Positions 17,264 to 24,872 of a DNA stretch of 64,000 nt are shown in pieces. The notes under the pieces are model-generated. The model saw nothing but the letters and a program-made list of their open reading frames with translations, was not told where the DNA came from and ran no database searches. The translations under genes were made by a program, and so were the position numbers. The DNA is from Methylocystis bryophila (lineage in GTDB: Bacteria > Pseudomonadota > Alphaproteobacteria > Rhizobiales > Beijerinckiaceae). The stretch is from positions 1,240,001 to 1,304,000 of the forward strand of contig NZ_AP027149.1 of NCBI RefSeq assembly GCF_027925445.1, written 5' to 3'. The first letter of the stretch is position 1. The number at the start of each line of letters is the position of its first letter.

Positions 17264-18114
17264 GTGAAATAGGCCTCGTGGATCTCGCGCAGGCGCTCAG
17301 CCGAGTCGCGAAAATCTTCCTCCGCAGCGCAGGCCGCTGCGGGAACGTCGCCGATCTCCAGCGTGTCGAGAATGATCGCGTCGGTGGCGTTGAAGAACTG
17401 CACCGACCAAACATTGCGGGCGCCCGTCGCGGTGACCTTGCACGCGCCATAGCCGCGCGAGAGCAGTTGCACGGAGCCCTCGCCCAGCGTCTGCTGGAGA
17501 AAGCCCATGTCCACTTCGTTCATCGGCAGGAGTGAGAAATTGATCACATGCGGAGCGCGGTCGAGGACGGGCTGGCTCATGCGCTCATTGATCTCGGCGA
17601 GCAGCGGCATCACATTCATCGCGCCCGGAGGCGACGCGCCAAAGGCGAGATGCTCGGCGCCAAGGCTCGCCGCGCGGCGCACGATCTCCGGTATGGCGGC
17701 GATCTCGAGATAATCGGCGGCGAGCCGCCGGGCGGCGTCGAAGAAGCGCACGCGCCACAGGCCGGCGACGGTCGCCTCCTGGATTTCGGCCGTGACGCTA
17801 TCGGGCAGAGCGGCGGCGCCGCTGACCTCGCCTTGCCCGAGCACCTGGCCGATGAGTTCCAGATCGTCGCCGTCATAGTCCGTGATGTCGAAGAGCCGCC
17901 CCGGTTCGGAGACCTTCTGCACGGCCAGCGCTTCGGCGAGTTGCGGCAGGAGAGCCGCGGCGCGCGGGCAGGCTGCGACCGCCTCGGCTCCCGCGGCGGT
18001 GGCGAGGAAGGAAAGGCTATTGCGCCCTCTTGTATCCTCCGCGACGGGGCCGAGGGGAACGAGCGTCATATTTTCCTCGACGCCTTCCGGGGCTTCCCAG
18101 AACCCTGTCTTCAT
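17260..18114 (-). CDS. hupH: Hydrogenase expression protein HupH
   Basis: This 284-residue protein is of the HupH/HyaF type. VNVMPLLAEINERM-like and GEGSVQLLSRGYGACKVTAT segments are typical, as is VWSVQFFNATDAIILDTLEI near the end, and two similar halves are visible (VAGLWRVRFFDA and ARNVWSVQFFNA). Family members are needed for full hydrogenase activity, probably in small-subunit maturation. It overlaps hupG by four bases. Confidence 0.9.
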   Translation of the reverse strand: MKTGFWEAPEGVEENMTLVPLGPVAEDTRGRNSLSFLATAAGAEAVAACPRAAALLPQLAEALAVQKVSEPGRLFDITDYDGDDLELIGQVLGQGEVSGAAALPDSVTAEIQEATVAGLWRVRFFDAARRLAADYLEIAAIPEIVRRAASLGAEHLAFGASPPGAMNVMPLLAEINERMSQPVLDRAPHVINFSLLPMNEVDMGFLQQTLGEGSVQLLSRGYGACKVTATGARNVWSVQFFNATDAIILDTLEIGDVPAAACAAEEDFRDSAERLREIHEAYFT

Positions 18115-18581
18115 GGCGCGGTCTCCCTCGATGCGAAGGCAATCTGTGTGCGCGGCCCGGACTTGGCGACGAGGGCAGGCGCATCGGGGTGAAGCATGGC
18201 CTCGATACGCGCGACATAGTCGGCCCAGTCGTAGACTTTGGGGAGAACGCCGAGGATTTCCGCGTCCCGCAGAATCACGAGGCTCGGGAGCACGCGGACG
18301 CAGAAGCGCTCCTTCAACGCCGGCTCGGCGTCCGCTGCGACGAGCGCGCCGCGCAGCCGCCCCGCGAAGGCTTGGAGCAGTTGCGGCAGAATCACCGCGA
18401 GATCGCGCGTCTCGGGGCGCTCGCGCGGATCGCCAGCGAAGAACAGCGCGCTATGGGGCGGCGCGGCCGGCGTCGGGGCGAGAAACGCCTCGACATTGGC
18501 TTCATCAACCAGAGGCAGATGATGGCGCTCATGAAGCATTTGGCGCAGCGACGCCGGCATGGGGATGTTTCCTTTTTTCAT
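18111..18581 (-). CDS. hupG: Thioredoxin-like hydrogenase protein HupG (HyaE)
   Basis: There are 156 residues with a thioredoxin-like fold but no CxxC pair, as is normal for the HyaE/HupG family. CVRVLPSLVILRDAEILGVL is the strand-turn that carries the cis-Pro. HyaE-type proteins bind Tat-borne small subunits before export, which fits the Tat signal on HupS. A second start seven codons in (18560) is possible. It is separated from the unknown gene upstream by about 130 bases that may hold a promoter, though I cannot point to one. Confidence 0.87.
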   Translation of the reverse strand: MKKGNIPMPASLRQMLHERHHLPLVDEANVEAFLAPTPAAPPHSALFFAGDPRERPETRDLAVILPQLLQAFAGRLRGALVAADAEPALKERFCVRVLPSLVILRDAEILGVLPKVYDWADYVARIEAMLHPDAPALVAKSGPRTQIAFASRETAP

Positions 18582-18707
18582 GCAATCGGCAAAGGGCGTG
18601 CCAGTGGCGGGAGGCGCGAGTGGTAAGTACCGTGCTGAAATTTAATTGGGTTTCCACTTTGCTCCTCTGGGCGGTGAAAACGTCGCTTCCAGCTATGGAA
18701 GGCGCCA

Positions 18708-18824
18708 TTACATTCGGGTTAAGAGCGGCGGGCAGCGGTCTAGCCTGACAAGATAGGCGTCTATGTCTTTGACCGTCTCCCGCGGGATCGGCGCGAGGAG
18801 GAACAGGAGTCCTGCCAATTTCAC
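18708..18824 (-). CDS. Possible 38-residue membrane micro-protein
   Basis: A short frame begins with GTG at 18824 inside the stop of the preceding gene (GTGA overlap), the same coupling used all along this operon. The product would begin with a hydrophobic helix (KLAGLLFLLAPIP) and end in a short polar tail with one Cys. AT-rich sequence and hupG follow. Coupling and the membrane-like start are the evidence. Length is short, so chance is not excluded. Confidence 0.35.
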   Translation of the reverse strand: MKLAGLLFLLAPIPRETVKDIDAYLVRLDRCPPLLTRM

Positions 18825-20899
18825 CAATAATACTTCAAGCCTTGCGCCCAAGAGGTCGCGCTGTATCTGGACTTCAGCATGTTGAACCAGGTCTTCCGCT
18901 GTGACAGTTCGACATCGGTTCCACCGCAGCGGTTGGCGCCGGTCGGCGCGTAGCAATTGATGGCGCGATAGAGCGCGTAGGCCCTCTCGCGATCGGGCGT
19001 TGAAGGGTCGGCGATCAGCCGCTTATACAATTCGCCTCTCGAGAAGGGCTCGCCCGGGAAAATTGACTCGCCGCCACCCAATTCGTCCGGCTTGGGCCGG
19101 AAGCTTTCAAATGCGTCTAGTTCGGCGGTGCGAACGAATTCACCCAGACACAACAACCCATGCGGGTCGCGGTTATTGGCGAGAAGCTCGCCAATAACCT
19201 CTTTCAAAGCCGGACACTGATAAGGCTCGCTGGCGCCGCGCCAGAGAAACGCTGCCGCTTGCCCGGCCTCGACATTTTTTATCAAGGCGAGGTCCCGCAA
19301 GAAGTTGGCGTATTGCCCGCGGGTAGCCTCTTTGAAAAGCAGGACGAAACGGGCGAGGTTTCTTTCGTCAGGTGTCGATTTGGGGTCGTCGACCGCCATG
19401 CGTAGCAGTATCGGCCCTGCCGTATGACTCAGCAGAATTTGGCGAATGCGGGATGAGGCGACGCGTGTCTCCGGCAGGAACACCTTGTTCAGCGTTCCTG
19501 CGCGCTCCCAGCTCAAAGCGAGGCCGAGTTCGACGGCCTCGCTCTGCCAAGGCTGCGCGAGATTGGGAAGAAGTGCTCTCCAATGGGCTATCGCCGCTTG
19601 ATACTGTCCAGAGGCCAGAAACGCCTGGCCGCGCAGCATCTCGCGGCTGAAGTCCAGATAGGACGGACCAGACTGCGGTGGGCCGAGCAGCCGCAAAGCT
19701 ACGTCAGGTTCGCCGTCTACATAATAGGCGCGCGCTGCCTTCAAGAAGGCGAACAATTCCTCGTGGCCAGCAAAGTCGGGCGCTTGCGCTTCGATATCAG
19801 CGGCTGAGAATTTAGGTCTGGAGGAGCCACGAAGCCTCATCAAATCCTGAACGGCGAGCAAAATGGGTTCGTGGCTTTGGTCTTTCGCGGCGCGCAGATA
19901 TTTCGAGTCGATCTCCTCCACGAGATCGTCAACGTCCATCGAAGCGGTCAAATGCGCAATTTGCCATCCGTACTCGGCGGAGAGCCTCGCCTCGTCCGCC
20001 CCGAGCCAATAAATGCGACGCAATAAACCGCGCGCGGAGATGGCGTAACGCCCAGCGGGATAGGCGGTGAGATAGGCTTTGATCTCGGTTTCGGAGGCGC
20101 CGAGCGAGGCCTTGTCGCTCGCTCGCGGTTCCCCCGTCTGGTCGAAACTATCGAACGCCCCGATCTGCGCCTTGTTCAAAAGCGTGCGCCCGATCATGTA
20201 GCGGGCTGTCTCCTGGACCCAAGCGTTTTCGGACTTCGCGAGCAGCCTGAAACGAATTTTGGCCTCGTCAAAAGCGCCTTCGTAGAACGCCTTGGCGCCT
20301 TGCAAATAGGTATTGAAATCCTTCGCGGCGAGAGAGGCCAGATTGGCGTGACTCTCTGAGGAATGGGAGACGCCGCCGCTGCACGCGGGAACCGTTTGGT
20401 TGCGGGTCTCCGTCAACTCGGCACGCTCGGCGGCGGAAAGGCTTGGGTCCGCCTGGACCGCCGCTAGGAAAGCTTGCTTGCCGCTTTCGAAGGAAATACA
20501 GCGACTCCCCTCTCCGTCTGCAAGCGATGTCGCTTTGCGAGCCTCTTCATCGCCGCTGCGGTTCACTGACGAACCGGCGTCGCGTACGAAAGCCGTGTCA
20601 AGATCCCACCTCCAAAACATCATAGTGGAAGCGGATTTCTCGTCCTCGGAGGAGACCAGCTTCGCGTTTCGCAACAAGCGAGGGTACGCGTCGACTATAA
20701 GGAATTGAAGATTGGTGCGGCTGTCGTTTCCCGGGCTGAGAAAGGGCAGAGCGCTGTCGCCGGTAAAGGCTCTGTGGTCGAGAGACCATCGGTAACAAGG
20801 CTCCGGGCCGTCCGAAGATGCGAGGGCTACGCCAGCCCATGCCAAAAGTGCGATAAGGGCGACGCCAGCACAAAGGTGCGCATGCTGAGCCGGGGTCAA
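18821..20899 (-). CDS. Exported helical-repeat protein of unknown function
   Basis: There are 692 residues. The N-terminus (LCAGVALIALLAWAGVALAS) is a signal peptide, so the protein should be periplasmic. The rest is alpha-helical with TPR-like units, for example ENAWVQETARYMIGRTLLNK, YLTAYPAGRYAISARGLLRR and LRGQAFLASGQYQAAIAHWR, the last being a clear TPR pattern. I do not recognise the family, and it is not a standard hup gene. It lies in the same direction between hupF and hupG, so it may be a periplasmic partner of the hydrogenase or an insertion into the operon. Confidence 0.75.
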   Translation of the reverse strand: MTPAQHAHLCAGVALIALLAWAGVALASSDGPEPCYRWSLDHRAFTGDSALPFLSPGNDSRTNLQFLIVDAYPRLLRNAKLVSSEDEKSASTMMFWRWDLDTAFVRDAGSSVNRSGDEEARKATSLADGEGSRCISFESGKQAFLAAVQADPSLSAAERAELTETRNQTVPACSGGVSHSSESHANLASLAAKDFNTYLQGAKAFYEGAFDEAKIRFRLLAKSENAWVQETARYMIGRTLLNKAQIGAFDSFDQTGEPRASDKASLGASETEIKAYLTAYPAGRYAISARGLLRRIYWLGADEARLSAEYGWQIAHLTASMDVDDLVEEIDSKYLRAAKDQSHEPILLAVQDLMRLRGSSRPKFSAADIEAQAPDFAGHEELFAFLKAARAYYVDGEPDVALRLLGPPQSGPSYLDFSREMLRGQAFLASGQYQAAIAHWRALLPNLAQPWQSEAVELGLALSWERAGTLNKVFLPETRVASSRIRQILLSHTAGPILLRMAVDDPKSTPDERNLARFVLLFKEATRGQYANFLRDLALIKNVEAGQAAAFLWRGASEPYQCPALKEVIGELLANNRDPHGLLCLGEFVRTAELDAFESFRPKPDELGGGESIFPGEPFSRGELYKRLIADPSTPDRERAYALYRAINCYAPTGANRCGGTDVELSQRKTWFNMLKSRYSATSWAQGLKYYW

Positions 20900-21028
20900 T
20901 TCGGCCTCATGTCAAAGGGCTAACCTTAGAATGGAAAGCATGAAAGTCGCTGCAGAGCAACCGTTAGATGCTGCTGTCGCGCGGGGAAACGAGCTTCACC
21001 AGGCGCCTCAACGTGTCCAGTCGTTGGA

Positions 21029-21331
21029 TCAGGGCGCGTCTTGGCGGAGGAAGTCCGGAAGCTCCGGCTCGCGATCGACCAGGTCCGCGAACAGATGATC
21101 GATGTTCTCGCCGCGCAGCGCGGCTTCGAGGGCCGTAAGCGCATCGTCGATCTGCCGCGCTTCGAGATCGTCTAGCACGCGCACCGCCGCGCCGAGGTGA
21201 GCGAGTATTTTCGTTCCGGCGGGCTGCGGCCCGACGAGCAGCATGGAGATGCGCTGGCGCTCCCCGTGGCGCTCGCAGAGCGCCTCCGAGCCGAGGTCCT
21301 CAATCACCTCCATAGGAAAGCCGATGCACAT
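21029..21331 (-). CDS. hupF: HypC-like hydrogenase chaperone HupF
   Basis: A 100-residue protein of the HypC family starting MCIGFPMEVIEDLG, with Cys2 as the ligand residue. The ATG at 21331 is set by this motif. It is longer than HypC and ends in an acidic tail, as known HupF proteins do. HupF is thought to guard the HupL precursor under oxygen. Having both hypC and hupF is usual for rhizobial-type loci. About 130 bases with no evident gene separate it from the exported helical protein. Confidence 0.93.
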   Translation of the reverse strand: MCIGFPMEVIEDLGSEALCERHGERQRISMLLVGPQPAGTKILAHLGAAVRVLDDLEARQIDDALTALEAALRGENIDHLFADLVDREPELPDFLRQDAP

Positions 21332-21353
21332 GCCGTTTAATCCCGAATCCATC

Positions 21354-21379
21354 CCCTCTCCCCGCGAGCGGGGAGAGGG
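21354..21379. repeat. Perfect 12-bp hairpin between two hup genes
   Basis: CCCTCTCCCCGC (21354-21365) pairs exactly with GCGGGGAGAGGG (21368-21379) with a two-base gap. Palindromes of this wording are common between genes in Rhizobiales. It lies just before hupF on the message and could attenuate or stabilise the transcript. No U-run follows on the minus strand, so it is not a clear terminator. Confidence 0.6.
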
Positions 21380-21399
21380 AGTAGGCCCTTGCGCTCTCG

Positions 21400-21606
21400 T
21401 CAGCGTTGCGGCTGAAGCGCGAGCAGGGCTGCGGACCCCAGCGCGATGGCGATGCCGACGCCAATGAAGAGCAGATGATCGGGATTGCTCGCGACGTGCA
21501 GCAGGCTCCAGGCCGCATCGCCATGATGCGGGCCGGCGTGCGCGAAGGCCGTCGCTGGCGCAAGCGAGGCGATGGCGATGAGCGGGAGCGTCTTCAAACT
21601 GCGCAT
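21400..21606 (-). CDS. Small exported membrane protein in the hup operon
   Basis: There are 68 residues: a signal peptide (MRSLKTLPLIAIASLAPATAFA), a His-rich mature start (HAGPHHGD), then one membrane helix after SNPDHLLFIGVGIAIALG. The HxxPHH start and the PDHLLF turn recall parts of HupE-type proteins, which may bind nickel, but the length is far too short for HupE (about 200 residues). It lies between hupD and hupF in the same direction, so a role in hydrogenase maturation or nickel handling is inferred. Confidence 0.6.
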   Translation of the reverse strand: MRSLKTLPLIAIASLAPATAFAHAGPHHGDAAWSLLHVASNPDHLLFIGVGIAIALGSAALLALQPQR

Positions 21607-21614
21607 GTCGTCTC

Positions 21615-22190
21615 CTATCCGGTCAAGAGCCCCAAGTTTCGCCTCTCATAGGCGCGATCATCGAGATCGTTGGAGAGCAGCGGCGCCGCCGCGCCTGTGC
21701 GCTCCCGACAGCTCACGCCCCACTCCTCGAGAACGGCGCGGGCCGCTTCGCAGGCGGGCGCGAGCATCGCGCGCACGGGCGGCGTCAGCGGACCGCCCCA
21801 GGCCTCCAAGTCCTGCGGCTGCACGCCGATCAATGCGAGATGCTTCGGATAGCGGCCCAAGAGATCGGCGGCGCTTAGCACCTCCTGGAAACCCGTCTGA
21901 TGCAGGCTCATCTTCTTCGCGCCGGTGAAGCGGGGCACCGCCTCGTCGCGAATGACGCGCAGCTCTCCGGGAGCGAGCCCGTAGTCGATGGCGTCAAAGA
22001 CGAGGAGCTGATCGCAGGCTTCCACGAATTGGACGAGATAAAGCCCCTGCGTGCCGCCATCGAGTAGGGTGACGTCCTCACCCATCTCGAAGCGCGCGTG
22101 AAACGCTTCGAGCGCGCGCACGCCAAAACCCTCGTCGGCCCAGAGAATATTGCCGATGCCGAGAACGAGCGTTTTGGGCGCGCCGGTCAT
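21615..22190 (-). CDS. hupD: Hydrogenase maturation endopeptidase HupD
   Basis: HupD cuts the C-terminal tail of HupL once nickel is in place. There are 191 residues of the HycI/HyaD family. The nickel-probing acidic residue is in GIGNILWADEGFGVRALEAF, the second in LLVFDAIDYG, and the His in MSLHQTGFQEVLSAADLLG. GVQPQDLEAWGGPLTPPV is the conserved C-terminal loop. Four bases separate it from hupC. Confidence 0.96.
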   Translation of the reverse strand: MTGAPKTLVLGIGNILWADEGFGVRALEAFHARFEMGEDVTLLDGGTQGLYLVQFVEACDQLLVFDAIDYGLAPGELRVIRDEAVPRFTGAKKMSLHQTGFQEVLSAADLLGRYPKHLALIGVQPQDLEAWGGPLTPPVRAMLAPACEAARAVLEEWGVSCRERTGAAAPLLSNDLDDRAYERRNLGLLTG

Positions 22191-22194
22191 GGCC

Positions 22195-22917
22195 TTAATC
22201 GTCGCTGTCGCGGAAGACGCGCTCGCCTGAGATCATCGAGGAGATCAGGCTCTGGCGCGACATGATGTCCTCACGCACCGCGGTGTAAATGTGAACGATC
22301 ACGAAGATCACGACGGCCCACATGCCGAGGTGGTGCCAAGTGTGAATATCCTGGCTGTTCGGCCAGATCGAGAAGACCCAGCCGAAGAGCTTATACTCCC
22401 AGCTGTCGCGCCCCGTGCCCTCGGAATAGAGGGCGAAGCCCGTCACGACCATGAAGGTCAGGAGCAGCATGAAGAAGAACATCACCAAATGCGCAAGCGG
22501 ATTGTGGCCGATGTATTTTTGCGGCCGGCTCACGAGGAAAAAATACCAACGCATCTCATAGAGCACGCCCCACCACCACTTGCGGTCCGTGAGCGGCAGC
22601 GTGAAGATCTGCCGGGCGTAAGGGTTTCCGGCGACGGCCCAATAGAGACGGCCGATGAGCCCGATCGCCAGCACAAAGCCGGCCGCGAAATGCGCGAAGC
22701 GGATGTAGCCCATGACAAAATTGGCGCTCGCTTCGCCGGGCGTCGACCAGAGGGGCGTCGCAATGAAGAAGCCGGTGACGGCGAGAACGACGATCGCCAG
22801 CGCATTGGTCCAGTGCCACAGCCGCACCGGCGCTTCATAGACATAGAAGGTCTGAAGATTCTCGGCCTTCTCGCCATGGCTGTCCAAGATTCCGGATGCC
22901 TGCGCCGTGTCGGTCAT
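22195..22917 (-). CDS. hupC: Hydrogenase b-type cytochrome HupC
   Basis: A membrane cytochrome b of 240 residues that takes electrons from HupS to the quinone pool. Four membrane helices can be seen (around 35-60, 75-100, 140-165 and 195-220), with His residues placed for two hemes, as in VRLWHWTNALAI, RFAHFAAGFVLAIGLIGRLY and HTWHHLGMWAVVIFVIVHIY. Its start is 137 bases downstream of the hupL stop, with a palindromic repeat block between them. Confidence 0.95.
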   Translation of the reverse strand: MTDTAQASGILDSHGEKAENLQTFYVYEAPVRLWHWTNALAIVVLAVTGFFIATPLWSTPGEASANFVMGYIRFAHFAAGFVLAIGLIGRLYWAVAGNPYARQIFTLPLTDRKWWWGVLYEMRWYFFLVSRPQKYIGHNPLAHLVMFFFMLLLTFMVVTGFALYSEGTGRDSWEYKLFGWVFSIWPNSQDIHTWHHLGMWAVVIFVIVHIYTAVREDIMSRQSLISSMISGERVFRDSDD

Positions 22918-22946
22918 GAAGGCTGCTCCCTATGTGGCTCGTCAGA

Positions 22947-23057
22947 GCGAGTTCCGCAAAAGTTGGTAGACTTTTGCAATCGGAACTCGCTTCAGCACTT
23001 TCATCTCGCGCGATCTCTCGTCGCTCGAACCATTCCGTTCGAGCGGAAGGCGCGCTA
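22947..23057. repeat. Palindromic block between hupL and hupC, copy 2
   Basis: Two hairpins stand in tandem. GCGAGTTCCG (22947-22956) pairs with CGGAACTCGC (22981-22990), with CAAAAGT/ACTTTTG extending it inside. CGCTCGAAC (22022 in family numbering, here 23022-23030) pairs with GTTCGAGCG (23037-23045). The block ends at CTAG 23055-23058, which includes the hupL stop codon TAG. Placed after the structural genes, it may protect the hupSL message and lower hupC expression, which is inferred. Confidence 0.7.
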
Positions 23058-24845
23058 GCGCACTTTCACGCGACTCATCTCCTGTCCGTCCTCGCTCATC
23101 ACATGCGTCGAGCAAGCGAGGCAGGGGTCGAAGGAGTGGATCGTGCGCAGGATTTCGAGCGGCTTCGCCGGATCGGCGAGCGGCGTGTCCATGAGCGACG
23201 CCTCGAAAGCGCCGATATTGCCCTTGGGGTCACGCGGACTGCCGTTCCAGGTCGTCGGCACGACGCATTGGTAATTGTCGATCTTGCCGTCCTTGATCTT
23301 GATCCAATGCGCGAGCGCGCCCCGCGGGGCCTCGGTGAAGCCATAGCCCTTCGCTTCCTTCGGCCAGCTTTCGGGCTTCCACTTCTCGACATTGGCGGTC
23401 GACGAATCGCCAGCCTTGATCGTCGCGATCAGCTTGTCCTGGAAATGCCGGAGCTTCCAGGCCGCCCACTGGCACTCGAGCGCGCGCGCCGCGGTGCGTC
23501 CCAGCGTCGAGAACAGCGCGGAGACCGGAAGATCGAGATGCTTGAGCAGTTTCTCAGTCGGCTCTTTGAATTCCGGCTTACCTTGCGCATAGCCGATCAC
23601 GAAGCGCGCGAGCGGGCCGACCTCGACGGCGTTGCCGCGCCAGCGCGGCGACTTGATCCAGGAATATTTGCCGCCCTCGTCGAGCTGCTCGATATTTGTC
23701 GGCGTTCCCTTGGCGTTGGGGCCGAGCTTGTAGTTCGGCTCGGTCACGCCATCCCAAGGATGAAGGCCGCGAGTCTCGTCGGGATATTTATACCAGGAAT
23801 GCGTCACGAATTCCTGGATCTGCTCGGGATCGCCGTGATCGATCGGAAGGACCTCCTTGAGGTTTCCGTTGAGGATCACACCGCGCGGCAGCAGCAGGCT
23901 CTTCTCGGAATGATCATTCGCATATTCCGGGATGTCGCCGTAGCTCATGACGCTCTTGCCGGAGAGGCCGCCGCCATAGAGCCAGTCCTTGTAGAAGGAG
24001 CCGATCGCGGCGATGTCCGGCAGATAGACCTTGTCGACGAATTCGATCGTGCGATCGATGATCGAGCTGACCTCGTTCAGTCGCTCTATATTGATTGCGC
24101 CGACCGCGCCCGTCCCATCGACATTGATGGCGCAAGGCACGCCGCCGACGAGCCAATTGGGATGCGGGTTCTTGCCGCCGTAGATCGTGTGGATCTTGAC
24201 GATGTCCTTCTGGAAGTCGAGCGCCTCGAGATAATGTGCGACCGCCATCAGATTGGCTTCCGGCGGCAGCTTGTAGGCGGCATGACCCCAATAGGCGTTC
24301 TTGAACGGCCCGAGCTGCCCCGACTCGACGAATTTCTTCAGCCGAATCTGCAGATCCTTGAAGTAGCCGGGCGAGGACAGGGGCCAATCCGAAATCGACT
24401 GGGCGAGCGCCGAGGTCGCCTTGGGGTCGGCGGAGAGCGCCGAGACGACGTCCACCCAGTCGAGCGCGTGCAGGTGATAGAAATGCACGAGGTGATCATG
24501 CACCTGCAGCGTGAGCTGCATGATGTTACGGATCGAGTTGGCGTTCTCGGGGATCGTGATTCCGACCGCGTTCTCGACCGCGCGAACCGAGGTCAGCGCA
24601 TGGGTGCCGGTGCAGACGCCGCATATCCGCTCGGTGAAGGCCCAGGCGTCGCGGGGATCGCGGTTGCGCAAGATCACCTCGATGCCCCGCCACATCGTGC
24701 CTGTCGAGACGGCGTTGCGGATGACATTATCCTTGTCGACATTGACCTCGACCCGCAGATGACCCTCGATGCGGGTCAGCGGGTCGACGACGATGCGCTC
24801 CCCCGAGTTGTCGAGATTGAAGCCGTTCGGCGTCTGAATGGCCAT
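23055..24845 (-). CDS. hupL: Uptake hydrogenase large subunit HupL
   Basis: The NiFe catalytic subunit, 596 residues. The four Cys ligands are in RICGVCTGTHALTSVRAVE and in DPCLACSTH near the end. The tail VMSEDGQEMSRVKVR after that His is what HupD removes. The gas-channel positions read Val in CGVC and Leu in HFYHLHALDW, the form of catalytic hydrogenases, unlike the sensor HupV. AGGAAG lies before the ATG. The gene follows hupS after 27 bases. The stop codon is at the edge of a repeat block. Confidence 0.98.
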   Translation of the reverse strand: MAIQTPNGFNLDNSGERIVVDPLTRIEGHLRVEVNVDKDNVIRNAVSTGTMWRGIEVILRNRDPRDAWAFTERICGVCTGTHALTSVRAVENAVGITIPENANSIRNIMQLTLQVHDHLVHFYHLHALDWVDVVSALSADPKATSALAQSISDWPLSSPGYFKDLQIRLKKFVESGQLGPFKNAYWGHAAYKLPPEANLMAVAHYLEALDFQKDIVKIHTIYGGKNPHPNWLVGGVPCAINVDGTGAVGAINIERLNEVSSIIDRTIEFVDKVYLPDIAAIGSFYKDWLYGGGLSGKSVMSYGDIPEYANDHSEKSLLLPRGVILNGNLKEVLPIDHGDPEQIQEFVTHSWYKYPDETRGLHPWDGVTEPNYKLGPNAKGTPTNIEQLDEGGKYSWIKSPRWRGNAVEVGPLARFVIGYAQGKPEFKEPTEKLLKHLDLPVSALFSTLGRTAARALECQWAAWKLRHFQDKLIATIKAGDSSTANVEKWKPESWPKEAKGYGFTEAPRGALAHWIKIKDGKIDNYQCVVPTTWNGSPRDPKGNIGAFEASLMDTPLADPAKPLEILRTIHSFDPCLACSTHVMSEDGQEMSRVKVR

Positions 24846-24872
24846 GATTGCGCTTCCTGCTGCGAGCGATTT

